DNA of 64,000 nt from Lentinula raphanica. Taxonomy: Eukaryota; Basidiomycota; Agaricomycetes; Agaricales; Omphalotaceae. Where the stretch lies: assembly GCA_027919835.1 (NCBI GenBank), contig JANVFP010000008.1, positions 992,001 through 1,056,000 on the forward strand, in the 5' to 3' direction. Positions 47,790-57,515 of this stretch are shown here, piece after piece. The notes under the pieces are model-generated. The model saw only the letters and a program-made list of their open reading frames with translations. It had not been told where the DNA came from and ran no database searches. The position numbers were made by a program, and so were the translations under genes. Numbering within the stretch: the stretch's first letter is position 1; each line of letters starts with the position of its first letter.

Positions 47790-47885
47790 GTTCACTTAGC
47801 TCAATGGTTAGAGCGCTTGGGTTCTATCCGCTTCGATGCCCGCACGTCTACTCAAGTGATGCGGGTTCGAATCTCGCAGTGGACA
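47790..47885 (+). tRNA. tRNA-Arg(TCT) with a 24-nt intron
   Basis: A full cloverleaf folds: acceptor stem GTTCACT/AGTGGAC with discriminator A, D-arm GCTC-AATGGTTA-GAGC, anticodon stem CTTGG/TCAAG, and T-arm GCGGG-TTCGAAT-CTCGC. The anticodon TCT (47823-47825) reads AGA codons. The intron lies at 47827-47850, one base 3' of the anticodon as in nuclear tRNAs, leaving a 72-nt mature core. The A-box (TAGCTCAATGG) and B-box (GGTTCGAAT) are intact, and a T-run follows near 47903. The one non-standard point is G at position 32. Confidence 0.9.
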
Positions 47886-48734
47886 ATGGATTTGTATTCC
47901 ATTTTCTTTTTCCGATAGAAGAAGTTTGCGGAGCAGGCTTTGTTTTCTTGTTTTCTTGTTTTCTCATAGGATATAAGATATAGCAAGGCAATGAGAGGCC
48001 GGCATGGGCGCCGGCAGAACGGTTTCCCACTGCCGAATTGGGCGCCCATCCTTTCTCCTCCTTTCCTTACTTCCTAGTCTCCCCTAGGCAGACTCTTGTA
48101 AGCAAAGCTTACTGAATTAGAGTCTGCTAAAAGTCGCGGCGTGTTACCCGGACCTCGATTCGAACTGCCAAATCTTTCCTTTTTTGGGCTTAACTTTTCG
48201 GGGATATGTAATTTCATGACTCACCATGAGCGTCTAATAAGCGTCTAAGGAGCATTTTGCAGGTCGTTCTTACTTTTCTGGGTGTTTTGTGCGCTCTTCT
48301 TGTGAGCACTTGCCCAAGAACAGCTCAGACTCCAGCAGATGGTGAGCACAATTTGACTGACCTATGTATGCTGCATTTCCATACTGAACATCCTCCTCAA
48401 TGGTGAAAAAGAGGTGCTTCCAGTCAATATACAGCACATTTAGAGCTCTTGTGATGCAAATCGAGAGCTCTAAGCTAGTAAATATGCAGTAGTATACATT
48501 TTCTATCTGAATGATGACTCAAATACAGCCATGGAGACGAGAAACACGATGGGATGCGAAGACGCGACGCCCGTTAATTAGATTTTTCAGTGACATGTGA
48601 GTTGCACGTGATGTTGAAGTCGAGGTACGGTAAACCTACTCCGATTTTGATCAGACTACTTACTTCCTGCCTCTCATCGTCGCGCACAATCTTTGTTGGA
48701 TTTCGCGTTTTCAATATTTACACCCACTTCTAAA
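47886..48734. other. Intergenic between tRNA and gag-like gene
   Basis: Contains a micro-insertion-family copy at 48075-48120; otherwise only short frames. Confidence 0.4.
48075..48120. mobile_element. Micro-insertion, TCTCCC...CAGACTC family, copy 2
   Basis: Nearly identical to the copy at 47363-47408 from TCTCCCCTAGGCAGACTC to CTTACTGAATTAG. The hairpin is GTAAGC-AAA-GCTTAC, so only the loop differs. I found no clear direct repeat at its ends, so the target duplication may have decayed or the boundary may be different. Confidence 0.6.
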
Positions 48735-50110
48735 ATGTCCCAACTCGGAACCTCTTTTAACTCTTTTCTCCCGACCTCTGCCTCTTTAAGCAACCCAGAT
48801 TGGACGCATATAACCCATGCAACACCGGAACTAATCGCAGCCCTCAGGCGGCTCGACTTGGAATCCAGGTTAGATATGAATTATGTTATCGAGGAGAAGA
48901 ATCGCGCGAGGAGGAAAAAAGACGTCCTCAAACAACAAGGACTCGCGTCGAAACCTGGTTCTCCATCTGCTTCCTACGTGACGATAGCACTCGAGGAGAT
49001 TGAACTCATCCGCACTACGCCGTCGCTTTTTGATCGTCTCAAGGCAAAGCTTAGCCTCGTGACTCTGGGGTGGATGAAGACCAAGACGGACGAGGAGAAG
49101 AAGCAGAAGCAGGGGGAGAAACAGAGGGACTCTGTTGTAACTCGAGCAGAAGAAGAAGAATCTTATCTAGTCGGAGACGTCTTAGAGGTTGTTTGGGACT
49201 CAACGAAGCGTAGGATGATCACCATCCCGTTGGAGCTGATGAAGGCGGGTCAATACTTCAAAAACATCCCACTCCCTTTCTTCACCAACGACGCTCTCAC
49301 TCGTATTGAGATGCTCCACCAAACTATGCCCAAAATAAAGTTCCGAAACGGCTCAAAATCGGATTAAGTTCTAGGTATAAAGGCCGTAGGGAAGCAGCTG
49401 GGCATAGACGAAGGTGACCCTATGCTCCTTGAAGACCTTTCGTTCGAAGAATTCAAGGAGGCGGCCAAGAATTTCTGCGAATATGAGTTGAAGAGGTCGA
49501 GGGAGAAGGAATCCGGGAACCGATTCATTTTTGCGTCGCAACACTTCGCGTACTTCCTCAATCAGGACCATCCCTGGAAATCGTACAGATACTGGAAGCC
49601 CGAAGAATTCAAGCTTCATGAGGAAAGGGCGATGTTCAATTATTCATTCGCGATGGTGAACTACAATCGAGCCTGGGATAGGGCGATGCTGGCGCAAAAA
49701 CTAGACGAGATGAAACACTCCATCCAGGAGGAGGTACTATGCAACACCCAAGGTTATGTCAAATCCTCGAACAGTGGTCTCTCTAAATCCCGCTTCTCGC
49801 CCTATCCTCCCTTTTTATCCTCAGACCTGCACCCAGGGCGCTAGGTAGTAAGACGAGCCAGCCTGCATCTTGCTGTCTTGGATGTGGGAAACAAGGCCAT
49901 CGGACCGATTCTCACTCAGTTGACCGTGACGGGGAGTTCGTTTGGGCCCTGTGGATCAACAACCAGTTATGTTCCCCCGAACGCGGTCATAATCAAGTGT
50001 GCACAGGATGGAATATATACGGAAAGTGTAGTCCTGGATGCGACATGGAGCATGTTTGCTCCCTCTGCGGTTCGAGATCCCATCAGGATTTGCATCTTAG
50101 AGCCCAACTG
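48735..50110 (+). pseudogene. Gag-like gene with C-terminal Cys/His motifs, degraded
   Basis: The ATG at 48735 starts MSQLGTSFNSFLPTSASLSN, followed by a helical RRLDLESRLDMNYVIEEKNR block and a long charged region. One in-frame TAA (49365-49367) interrupts it. The same frame then continues (PMLLEDLSFEEFKEAAKNFC, HFAYFLNQDHPWKSYRYWK) to a stop near 49844. A shifted frame then encodes CLGCGKQGHRTDSH (C-x2-C-x4-H-x4-H) and a Cys/His-rich segment around CSLCGSRSH. The order helical body then zinc knuckle is gag-like, but I cannot name the element. A relic of the same family lies at 18974-19440. Confidence 0.6.
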
Positions 50111-50374
50111 AGAAATGGTTATCAGTCTCACAGTCACTTCTTCTTTCCTATAATGATTTCCCTTGCTTGATCTTTCATCGCTCGTCGCTTCTGGACAACC
50201 CTCCCAAACCGATCAACTTTCTAGCCTTGTGTAATGCAGATTTTCTTGTCGAGGAAGAGCCTTTCTGGATTTATACTCAAGACCAATTTGAAAAATTGCC
50301 ATACGGTGAGTGTTTCCCAAAGTGTAAAATTGATTTTTCTATTTTCCTGGTGCTATCTCAGCGATTCATGTCGG

Positions 50375-50650
50375 GTTTTTATGGGACCCGATGTATTCGA
50401 TGTGTTATATATCCTTCATCTTCATGGAGCTCCGGTCTTTATTGTACCATGTTATATGTGGTCTATTGGACCTTGTTATCTGCAGTCTTTATCAGACGGT
50501 TATGTTTCCTGTCATTATGCCAGGACCATCTTATTTCCTGGTCTTTATTGGACCAGGTCATATCTTATGTGCGGTCTTTATGGGACTTTGTTATGTGCAG
50601 TCTTTATCAGACTATGTTATGTTTCGGGCAATTATTGGCCCACCATGTTA
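50375..50650. repeat. Array of small hairpin units, core GGTCTTTATTGGACC
   Basis: Five or six units spaced about 30-50 bp apart contain self-complementary cores: GGTCTATTGGACC, GTCTTTATCAGAC, GGTCTTTATTGGACC, GTCTTTATCAGAC and GGGCAATTATTGGCCC. Linkers share TGTTATGTGC. The stem bases vary together between units. Confidence 0.7.
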
Positions 50651-51179
50651 TTTTTTTTGGTCATTTAGGCAAAATCATTTTCAGCTTGGTGTCCCCGGTT
50701 CGGTTCATTTATTATTGAGACCTATGGATATTGGCAGACCTTGACTCACATGTATATTCCAGATCATGTTGGACAATTTGGGCTACTTGATCCTGCAAAG
50801 TTAGGGAAATTGTCAATTCTTGTTATTTCATGCCGTTCGGAGCAGCTCAGAGTTTTTATCGAGCCTGTGTCTTATCTTCAGCACCCCGGAAGGCTATCAG
50901 TAATATCAATATGAACACTGTTTCTGTGCTCCCGTGTTCTGTCCTTATTGCATGTCATTGTTTTGGAGCTTTGTTGACTGCTCTTGTTTTTCCTTTGTCC
51001 ACTGGTACCGTAGTGCTTATAGCTCCGGTCTTCAACGTTTGAACCCCTTTACTTCAAAGTCTTTCATTCTTCCCGCTTCAGCTTAGTATACCCAGCAAGA
51101 TTCACTACACATTCTCCAGGTTCATTGCTCCTAGTACATAGTTCAAAGAATATGGGATTCAGTTCGCCCTCAACTCTGT

Positions 51180-51305
51180 TTGGGTAGGCCTCCCCGTAGA
51201 CGTCGAGTACCTGCGGAGGAGCCTCGGGCTCTGTTTGGGATGCGCATGGTCACTCGCCATCTACGGGTGGGCTGCGCGGGGCCAAGCCCCAGGCAAACTC
51301 ACCCA
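51180..51305. repeat. Dispersed repeat with GGGGCCAAGCCCC hairpin, copy 2
   Basis: Second copy of the repeat at 22930-23035: GGCTCTGTTTGGG, ACTCGCC...ACGGGTGGGC, then the hairpin GGGGCCAAGCCCC and AGGCAAAC. The stem differs in sequence from copy 1 but stays paired. Confidence 0.6.
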
Positions 51306-52266
51306 CTTTCATATCAGTATTTCTGGCCTCGGACAGCCGAATACCTATCTTATTGTACACGCTGCAGTCTGTATGCATGACCAAATAAGTAGTCGAAGAT
51401 TATGAATCATGATGAAATTAATTTGAACTCTCGAATAGTGGTACTTATGGTAAACACCAGACTCCTTCCCATCCACTCTTGCAGGCGAAAAAAATGTGAA
51501 AGAAAGTGCATTCCCTTGCTTGTCAAGGGCTCTTGGGGGTGTATAATTCATAGGCGCCGGTTGTTTTCCGTAAACATCGGGAACAAACAAATGTGTAAGC
51601 ACGATAAGGACAAGCGCTGAATGATCTAGAGATAAGATATGTATGTATGCACTAAGAGCGCTCAAGCTCAAGCTCTGGAGTCAACTGCCTTCTAAACTAT
51701 CCATTGGTATCAAGTCCTTGTCGTCTCTCAGAGCTCAAGCAAGGGCTCAGCCGCCTCGAGGCGGCCGTTCTATGGGAAGAGCATGGTAAATTTGCATCCA
51801 CGTGATATAAGATAAGATAATAGATAGTGATAAGATATACGATATACTATATAAGGAATTATTCCGGTCTTCTCTTTCTTTCAAATTCTTTTTCGCTTGC
51901 AACAGTGGATGGGAAGGAGTCTGGGAAGGAAGGAAGGAGGAAGGGTAAATTAAACATAATTAGATTTTTTACCAAAAGTCAACCATAAATTTACTGAAAG
52001 AAAAAGCTGAATCGGAATTCTCGGCGTCATGGAGAGCCGGCCCGATACGGCTTCAAAGAGTTCATTAATTCGGCAGCTTCAGACTTGAACCTTGACCTTG
52101 AACCTTGAACCTTTGAACCTTGAACCTTTGAACTCTGAGCCAAATACCGCGGACTTGATCGTTCTGAATACCAGTAAAGGTACTGAACGACCCTCATTCC
52201 ATTTCGTTTTGATAATATTTTCATGCTGACATGCATTAATCATTTCAACGTGAATCTCAGTCACTG

Positions 52267-52932
52267 ATGTCAGCTACAAACGCGATTTCCAAAGTCACTA
52301 GCTCGAAACGCGGTAGTAGGAAACGGTCTAGAGGTGATGAGGTCGGAAGTGGAAGAATGAAGCGTAGGCGTCGCGCTGAAAACGAAGAGCGATCGTATGA
52401 ACCGGGTTCTTGGGTTATGGAAAAGCTGTTCACCGGTGACTCGAAGATTGGAGAGGAAATTGTACGCCTATTCGTGGTTGATCAGTCAGGCTATGTCGCG
52501 TCGCCGATTTCCTCCCTACCACCGGAAAACTCTAACGATCAGCGCCACCGATCAGCGTGCCTCAGCGTAAACACGCGTTTCGTTCGCAGATATCGCGACG
52601 GTGCGAACCTTATAACTTCTAGCAATGAAGTAAATTCGGCAGCTGTTGCTTCACGCAATTCCTCTACCTTGGACCGTAGGGTCACAGATTCACTGGGAAC
52701 TGGTAGAAAACATTCTTCCCCCCACCAGGGATGGGCGTTTGCGGTTATGAATAGGACAAAGAAGGAGACTCCCCATATCCAGCTATGTTGCTGTCTTCCT
52801 GATGAAGAGGTCGATGCACTCAAAGACTTGGATATCGAAGACACCAATGGCAATGAAGGAGACAGTGATTTAGAGGATATAGACGCGGATCTTGTGTATC
52901 CGGATGACGACGCTGGTTCACCAGTCAAGTAA
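52267..52932 (+). CDS. Hypothetical basic/acidic protein, probably nuclear
   Basis: A single open frame of 221 residues (MSATNAISKVTSSKRGSRKR). The N-terminus has strong basic clusters (KRGSRKRSRGD and KRRRRAENEER) that would serve as nuclear localisation signals. The C-terminus is acidic (DIEDTNGNEGDSDLEDIDAD). No domain is recognised. Codon usage looks gene-like, but without homologues this is tentative. Given its setting between repeats it could be a captured or dying gene. Confidence 0.4.
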   Translation: MSATNAISKVTSSKRGSRKRSRGDEVGSGRMKRRRRAENEERSYEPGSWVMEKLFTGDSKIGEEIVRLFVVDQSGYVASPISSLPPENSNDQRHRSACLSVNTRFVRRYRDGANLITSSNEVNSAAVASRNSSTLDRRVTDSLGTGRKHSSPHQGWAFAVMNRTKKETPHIQLCCCLPDEEVDALKDLDIEDTNGNEGDSDLEDIDADLVYPDDDAGSPVK

Positions 52933-53683
52933 GTGTTGAATCGTGAGTCGATCCAGGTGATCTCCGTCCCACGCACTTTGCTAAAGCCATATCAGCCTTG
53001 ATCTTATTAGGGTTACATAGCTCACTTGAAGTTCGCAAATTGAACAGTCGCTTGACAATTTCCAACTCATGGCTCTTCTCTGTCTACCGAAGTCAACAAG
53101 TTTTTGCTGCTGTGTTTCGATCGGCAACTCCCTTGTCCCGTGCACTAATTCTCTCCTATCTGACCTTGCTATGTGTTGTTCAAATAGATTTTGTGCCCTC
53201 CTTTTGATCTGTTCGTCACATATCCTAGGTATCTTTCTCGTTCACCCTACTCTACATTGGTGCTCTTAGTTTTTGCTGCTTGCCTCCTAACTTGTCTCTT
53301 CGAACTGTCTACTTATTTTGCAAATCTTTACGCACCTCTTCGTCTATGTTCTGAAATAGACATCTGGTTGGAATCGCCGAATCGGAGATGCCGACTACTT
53401 GAATATCTGCTGAAAGTTTGGTAGTGGCTGCTACGTGATCACTGTCCTCGTTATGATTTTCCGTTAACCAAACATCGATATCTTCAAATTGTCGATCCTC
53501 CTTTACCCAAAAAGAAGACATCCTTCAAGTTTGTCGTCGTAGGGTTAGATAACTGTCTCTTTCCCTCTAATAATCTCAATGATCAATGTGGGTGCTGCTC
53601 AGTGCACAAACTATCCTGAATGGTTGTACAAACATCATTTCCGCCGGAGCGAAGCGTAGGCTCTAACTTGTAGTCTAAGTGTT
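52933..53683. other. Intergenic, one short minus-strand frame
   Basis: The minus-strand frame 53309-53521 (MSSFWVKEDRQFEDIDVWLT) is 70 residues and unrecognised. A TCCGCCGGAGCGAAGCGTAGG motif at 53641 recurs in similar form at about 60168 and marks another small dispersed repeat. Confidence 0.35.
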
Positions 53684-54492
53684 ACTTACAGCTCTTTGCG
53701 GAACATAAGGCGCGGCCGGAATTTTGCCGGTTTTTTTTGAAAATCCTGCATGAAACGTCGTTGTGCATCTTCCAACGCGATTATCTCAATCAATTTTCAC
53801 GCAAATGCATCTGGATTAAGCTCATCTGAAAGCGCTAAGAAATTACTACATTTTGCACCTGTTGTCCGAGGGGTTCACCTATTTTGTTCAAAAGTTATCC
53901 AAAATGATGTGTAAAATACAGCTACATACTGTACTCATTCTTTTGTTGAAAATTGTATCTGTTCATGAATCAAGTGTTAACGTTAGTGGCCCATGAGAAA
54001 GCTTTTTCACTACTTCTCTGTTGAGGACACTGGAAATATTGACCCAGGACATGCATCATAAGTTTAGAGTCAAGTCATAGTCTACTTTCTTCTATTTCAT
54101 CATCAAAAAGTGGTCAAAAAGTACCACTAAATTCAACAGAGAACGAGGACTCTCCTCTCCTGAGCTGATTATTTAGGGAGTTTGAGCAAATCTTAAGTGC
54201 GTAACCCGGAGAATTGGTGCAAAACACAGAAGCAATCATAAATTGTGAGTAAAGCGAGTAAACCCCCTGGACCAAAGGTGCAAAATGTATCTTTCAGCGC
54301 TTTCAAATGAGCTCAACCCCGATGCATTTGCGTGAAAATTGATTGAGATAATCGCGTTGGAAGATGCACAACGACGTTTCATGGGATTTTCATAAAAACC
54401 GGCAAAATTCCGGCCGCGCCTTATGTTCCTAGTCTCCCAAGTCAGACTCGTAGCTTGAGAATGCAAGATATTCCGCAAAGAGCTGTAATGCG
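53684..54492. mobile_element. Non-autonomous element with about 200-bp inverted arms
   Basis: The left arm (TTACAGCTCTTTGCGGAACA ... GGCCGGAATTTTGCCGG...) and the right arm (same sequence, reverse complement, ending at about 54492) pair for roughly 200 bp with few mismatches. The middle of about 350 bp has no reading frame. The right arm carries a 38-bp micro-insertion that the left arm lacks. I found no clear target duplication, so the outermost few bases are uncertain. Confidence 0.8.
54430..54467. mobile_element. 38-bp micro-insertion, TCTCCC...CAGACTC family, copy 3
   Basis: The insert TAGTCTCCCAAGTCAGACTC... through TGCAAG lies between ATGTTCC (54423-54429) and ATATTCC (54468-54474), a 7-bp direct repeat with one mismatch. 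The partner arm of the inverted-repeat element at about 53695-53705 reads straight across (GCGGAACATAAGG) and serves as the empty site. Confidence 0.75.
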
Positions 54493-54656
54493 CCGTTCGA
54501 AATGTCGATCAACATTTCGGAAGTGTATGTTCTATCAACTTGCTTCTCTATTTCACGGTTCCCTTGCTCAAGCAGGACAAATTGAATGATCGAAGAAAAT
54601 TCTAATTCTCTCAAACAAGACCATTGCTGTATATCTGGATCTGAATGCTCACCCAC
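54493..54656 (-). other. Short unrecognised minus-strand frame
   Basis: The frame MGEHSDPDIQQWSCLRELEF...QVDRTYTSEMLIDIS reads from 54656 into the right end of the inverted-repeat element. It may be an exon of a lost gene; not recognised. Confidence 0.25.
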
Positions 54657-54892
54657 AGAGGCCTACAGAGGCTGACCTGCAGAGAATAGTTTCATGATCG
54701 GCCGAGGACAGCCGAACTCGACCTACTTACTTGGTCAATGACTTGCGTCAAATCTCTTCGTCACTATCACCAGCCGTTTCTATTCCAACCCTCTATGTTA
54801 GCAAAATTCCCCAATCCTCCACACCCTCTATCTATCTCCTCTACTCGTCTCTCTTCACTTTCTTAAACATCCAACTTGACTGGCAACTACAC

Positions 54893-56164
54893 ATGTGCTC
54901 AATCTATTCTCTTGCCCATCGGGCTCCTGCGTCTCGCGATGGTGTCAGGTGGCAACCTTATGGCAATCAAGTTCCTCCTTCTCGTTCCACCTTGGTTTCA
55001 ACTCCCTCCTCATGCAGATCCCCTTCATCAAAGTCCTCTAATTCTTATTCTTCTTCTGCACTCAACTCACCAATATCTGTTCCGCCCCGTGATAGGGCGC
55101 CACTCAAACAACAACCTACACAATCAACAACACTACAGCTGGCACCTCCGGACGCCCAATCTCGCCACAAGAACAAGTACGTTTTTTGCCTTGTCGGTAC
55201 GTAAACTTCAGTTGTTTCTTCAGTTCTACTTTGGCCTCACAGGCTATCAGACCAAGCAGTGAAATCTCTTTGTGATATTTGGCGTCCTCAAGATATTCCC
55301 CAAGTGTTCTTGACCACCTCCTCAGCCTGTGCCGCTATACCCGCATCTGTTTCATCTATCAACCGGTCAACTTCAACCAAGGGGAATTGTCAGCATCCAT
55401 CACAACCTGCACACAATTGCCAACATCCTGTATTCTTTGCAATAGGTATTCACCAGGCTGAATGTGACTCACGCCCTAGCGTCAGCAGCCTTCTAGCCAT
55501 GAAAGTTTTCGTCCAAGAAATTTTAAGACGATCTCGGACTTCTAGGAGGGTCCTCGAGATAGCCCTATGCTATTTGGAAGCCGTACGTCCCAAAATACCG
55601 GAGATAGTTCAATCAGACGACCTATTCAAGGGCGAAACGGAATTCGCTGACCGGATTACTGTAAATACAGAAGATGGTCTCGCGCGAGGAAGCGAGTTCT
55701 GCACCGATCTCTGCATCGGAACGGACACAATTCTTATCAACGAATCCAATGATTCTATGGACACCCACACAGTCATCAGAGTCTCCGATTCATATTCTGG
55801 CTCCACCGCCGTCTTCAGTGGAACGACTGAAGACGACGAATTCGAAACTCTCAAGAAGAGTAAAGCACCCTCTCCATCACTTTCCCCTTTGCCATCTCTT
55901 CCTTCACCTCTGCTATGCCCACGCCGAGCATTCATAGCGTCCCTCATCCTCGCGTCCAAATTTATGCACGACAAATGCTATTCGAACCGAGCATGGGCTA
56001 AACTATCTGGCCTTCCACCAAGAGAAGTCGGTCGCTGTGAGCGTGCTCTTGGTGATGCGCTAGATTGGCGTCTCTGGGTAGGAAAATCCTCTGCTCAATC
56101 TCAGACATCATTCTCGAATTTCCCTGCTGGCGCTACGAATAGCCGGCCCTTGGCTCGCTGTTGA
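54893..56164 (+). CDS. Pho80-type cyclin, 3' end rearranged
   Basis: Cyclins of this type bind Pho85-like kinases. Exon 1 (ATG at 54893, MCSIYSLAHRAPASRDGVRW) is a Ser/Pro-rich lead. A 66-nt intron (55177-55242) joins SRHKNK to LSDQAVKSLCDIW. The cyclin fold includes MKVFVQEILRRSRTSRRVLE, ALCYLEAVRPKIPEI, and the strongly conserved CPRRAFIASLILASKFMHDK, CYSNRAWAKLSGLPPREVG and RCERALGDALDWRLWVGKS. It stops at 56164. I believe family members normally carry a longer C-terminal tail. A plausible tail segment (MNDTCPPTPGLTYSPASTE) is found at about 57436-57494, so the gene is probably broken at its 3' end. The cyclin fold itself is complete. Confidence 0.8.
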
Positions 56165-57401
56165 ATTGAATGTGTGTTACTATCCGCTATTCCCGCCAAT
56201 ACAGATCCCTTGCTTCTTTGTTATCAATGGCGATGAGGGTGAAGGATTCATTCATGTTAGGTATGCCAATCGTGCAAGATATCATTGGCCCTTTGTGCTG
56301 AGTCGTTTCATGTCCCCAGGATTCATGATCCACCGAACTGGGTGAAGTCTTCGATTATGCATGACATATTATCTGTTGACTTATTTTTGCAGGGTACCGA
56401 GGATGTCCATTTACATTTCACGGATGAGGGAAACAAGAACGCTGACGGTCAAGCCACCACTTGGCGCGCTGTACAATCCAAAGATACCCCATTGGAATTC
56501 TTTGACGAGTGATGATTCCGAACAGATCGTCGCAGTCTCATGGACAGAAATAGTGCTGAATCATGATCTATAGATAAATGTAACAAATATTGAGTGTGAG
56601 TAGATGTATAATCTGGACAGACACAAATGGTAGGAAATATGGTATGTAAATGTAAACTCTCGTCAATTTTTGAGCGCTCCTCACGAAAGAAAGGATGAGC
56701 GAGGTTCTCGCTGCATTCGATATTACATACTTGGTACAGAGGCATTGGACGAAAGGCATATAGAAGGTGCACCCATACAAAGATATGACATACTTTGAGG
56801 TATAAACAGGCAAACCGAAGGCCAGGAAAACCGCAAGCGAAGGAAAAAAATCCTGAAAGTTCTATAATAATTCAGTAAAAAGGTCGTATACATTTCAAGA
56901 GAAGACAAGAGAGCCTGAGGAAGAATCGACTCATAAATGGAGAAATGATAAAATAGTACAACCGAGTTGTCTAAGTACAAGTAGATGAGAAGCGATGTTC
57001 CTTGAAAAGGGTACAGAATGATCGAGTGGCAGCAAGAATTCGATAGAGGCTTCTGGTTTGCTCTGAGATACATGCCCGCATGCAAAGGGCCTGATAATGC
57101 TATTCCACCAGGAACATGTTGCAGGATATGAATTCGTTTGACGTCCAAGATGGAAACCTCGCATCCAAAAGTACATTGGAATCCACGAGAGTCTTTTCTA
57201 ACACAAAGGCAGGAGGCGCAGGATATGTTCGCTTGAGGATCATGTCGTGTCCAATGGAACCAAGGACCGGAACGGTAGGTGCAAGTAAAGAGTCTAACCA
57301 TGACCAGGACTCTGAAGATTTCCCAAATAGACCAACTGCGGGGGTAAGGCCATCTATCGAAGTGACCATGTTCTTATTGCCGAAAGCAGGGCATCTCTAT
57401 C
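56165..57401. other. Displaced stretch between cyclin body and its tail
   Basis: No intact gene is visible. A minus-strand frame at 57100-57369 is open but unrecognised. Read from its right end, the minus strand continues the cyclin tail as SSSGDRAIEMPCFRQ and a stop, so part of this block may be cyclin 3' DNA lying in inverted orientation. Confidence 0.4.
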
Positions 57402-57515
57402 GCTCGATCCCCAGATGAAGACTCTGCCACCCCTCTCTATGAACGATACTTGTCCTCCGACGCCTGGGCTTACTTACTCGCCAGCCTCGACAGAGTCTTC
57501 ATCTGGGGATCGAGC
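57402..57515. repeat. Perfect 25-bp inverted repeat around a displaced cyclin tail
   Basis: GCTCGATCCCCAGATGAAGA (start at 57402) and its exact complement ending at 57515 are separated by 64 bp. The enclosed DNA encodes MNDTCPPTPGLTYSPASTES. The right arm ends exactly where the gypsy integrase fragment begins. Confidence 0.9.

Larger units (their letters stand above)
50111..52266. other. Repeat-bearing stretch without intact genes
   Basis: Holds the hairpin array at 50375-50650, the second GGGGCCAAGCCCC repeat at 51180-51305, and a short CTTGAACC/TTGAACCTTGAACC tandem repeat at 52085-52130. Open frames are short and low in complexity. Confidence 0.5.

Noticed and set aside
47790..47885. tRNA pseudogene or tRNA-derived SINE
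   Set aside because: All stems pair, both internal promoter boxes are intact, the intron is in the canonical place, and no repeat body follows.
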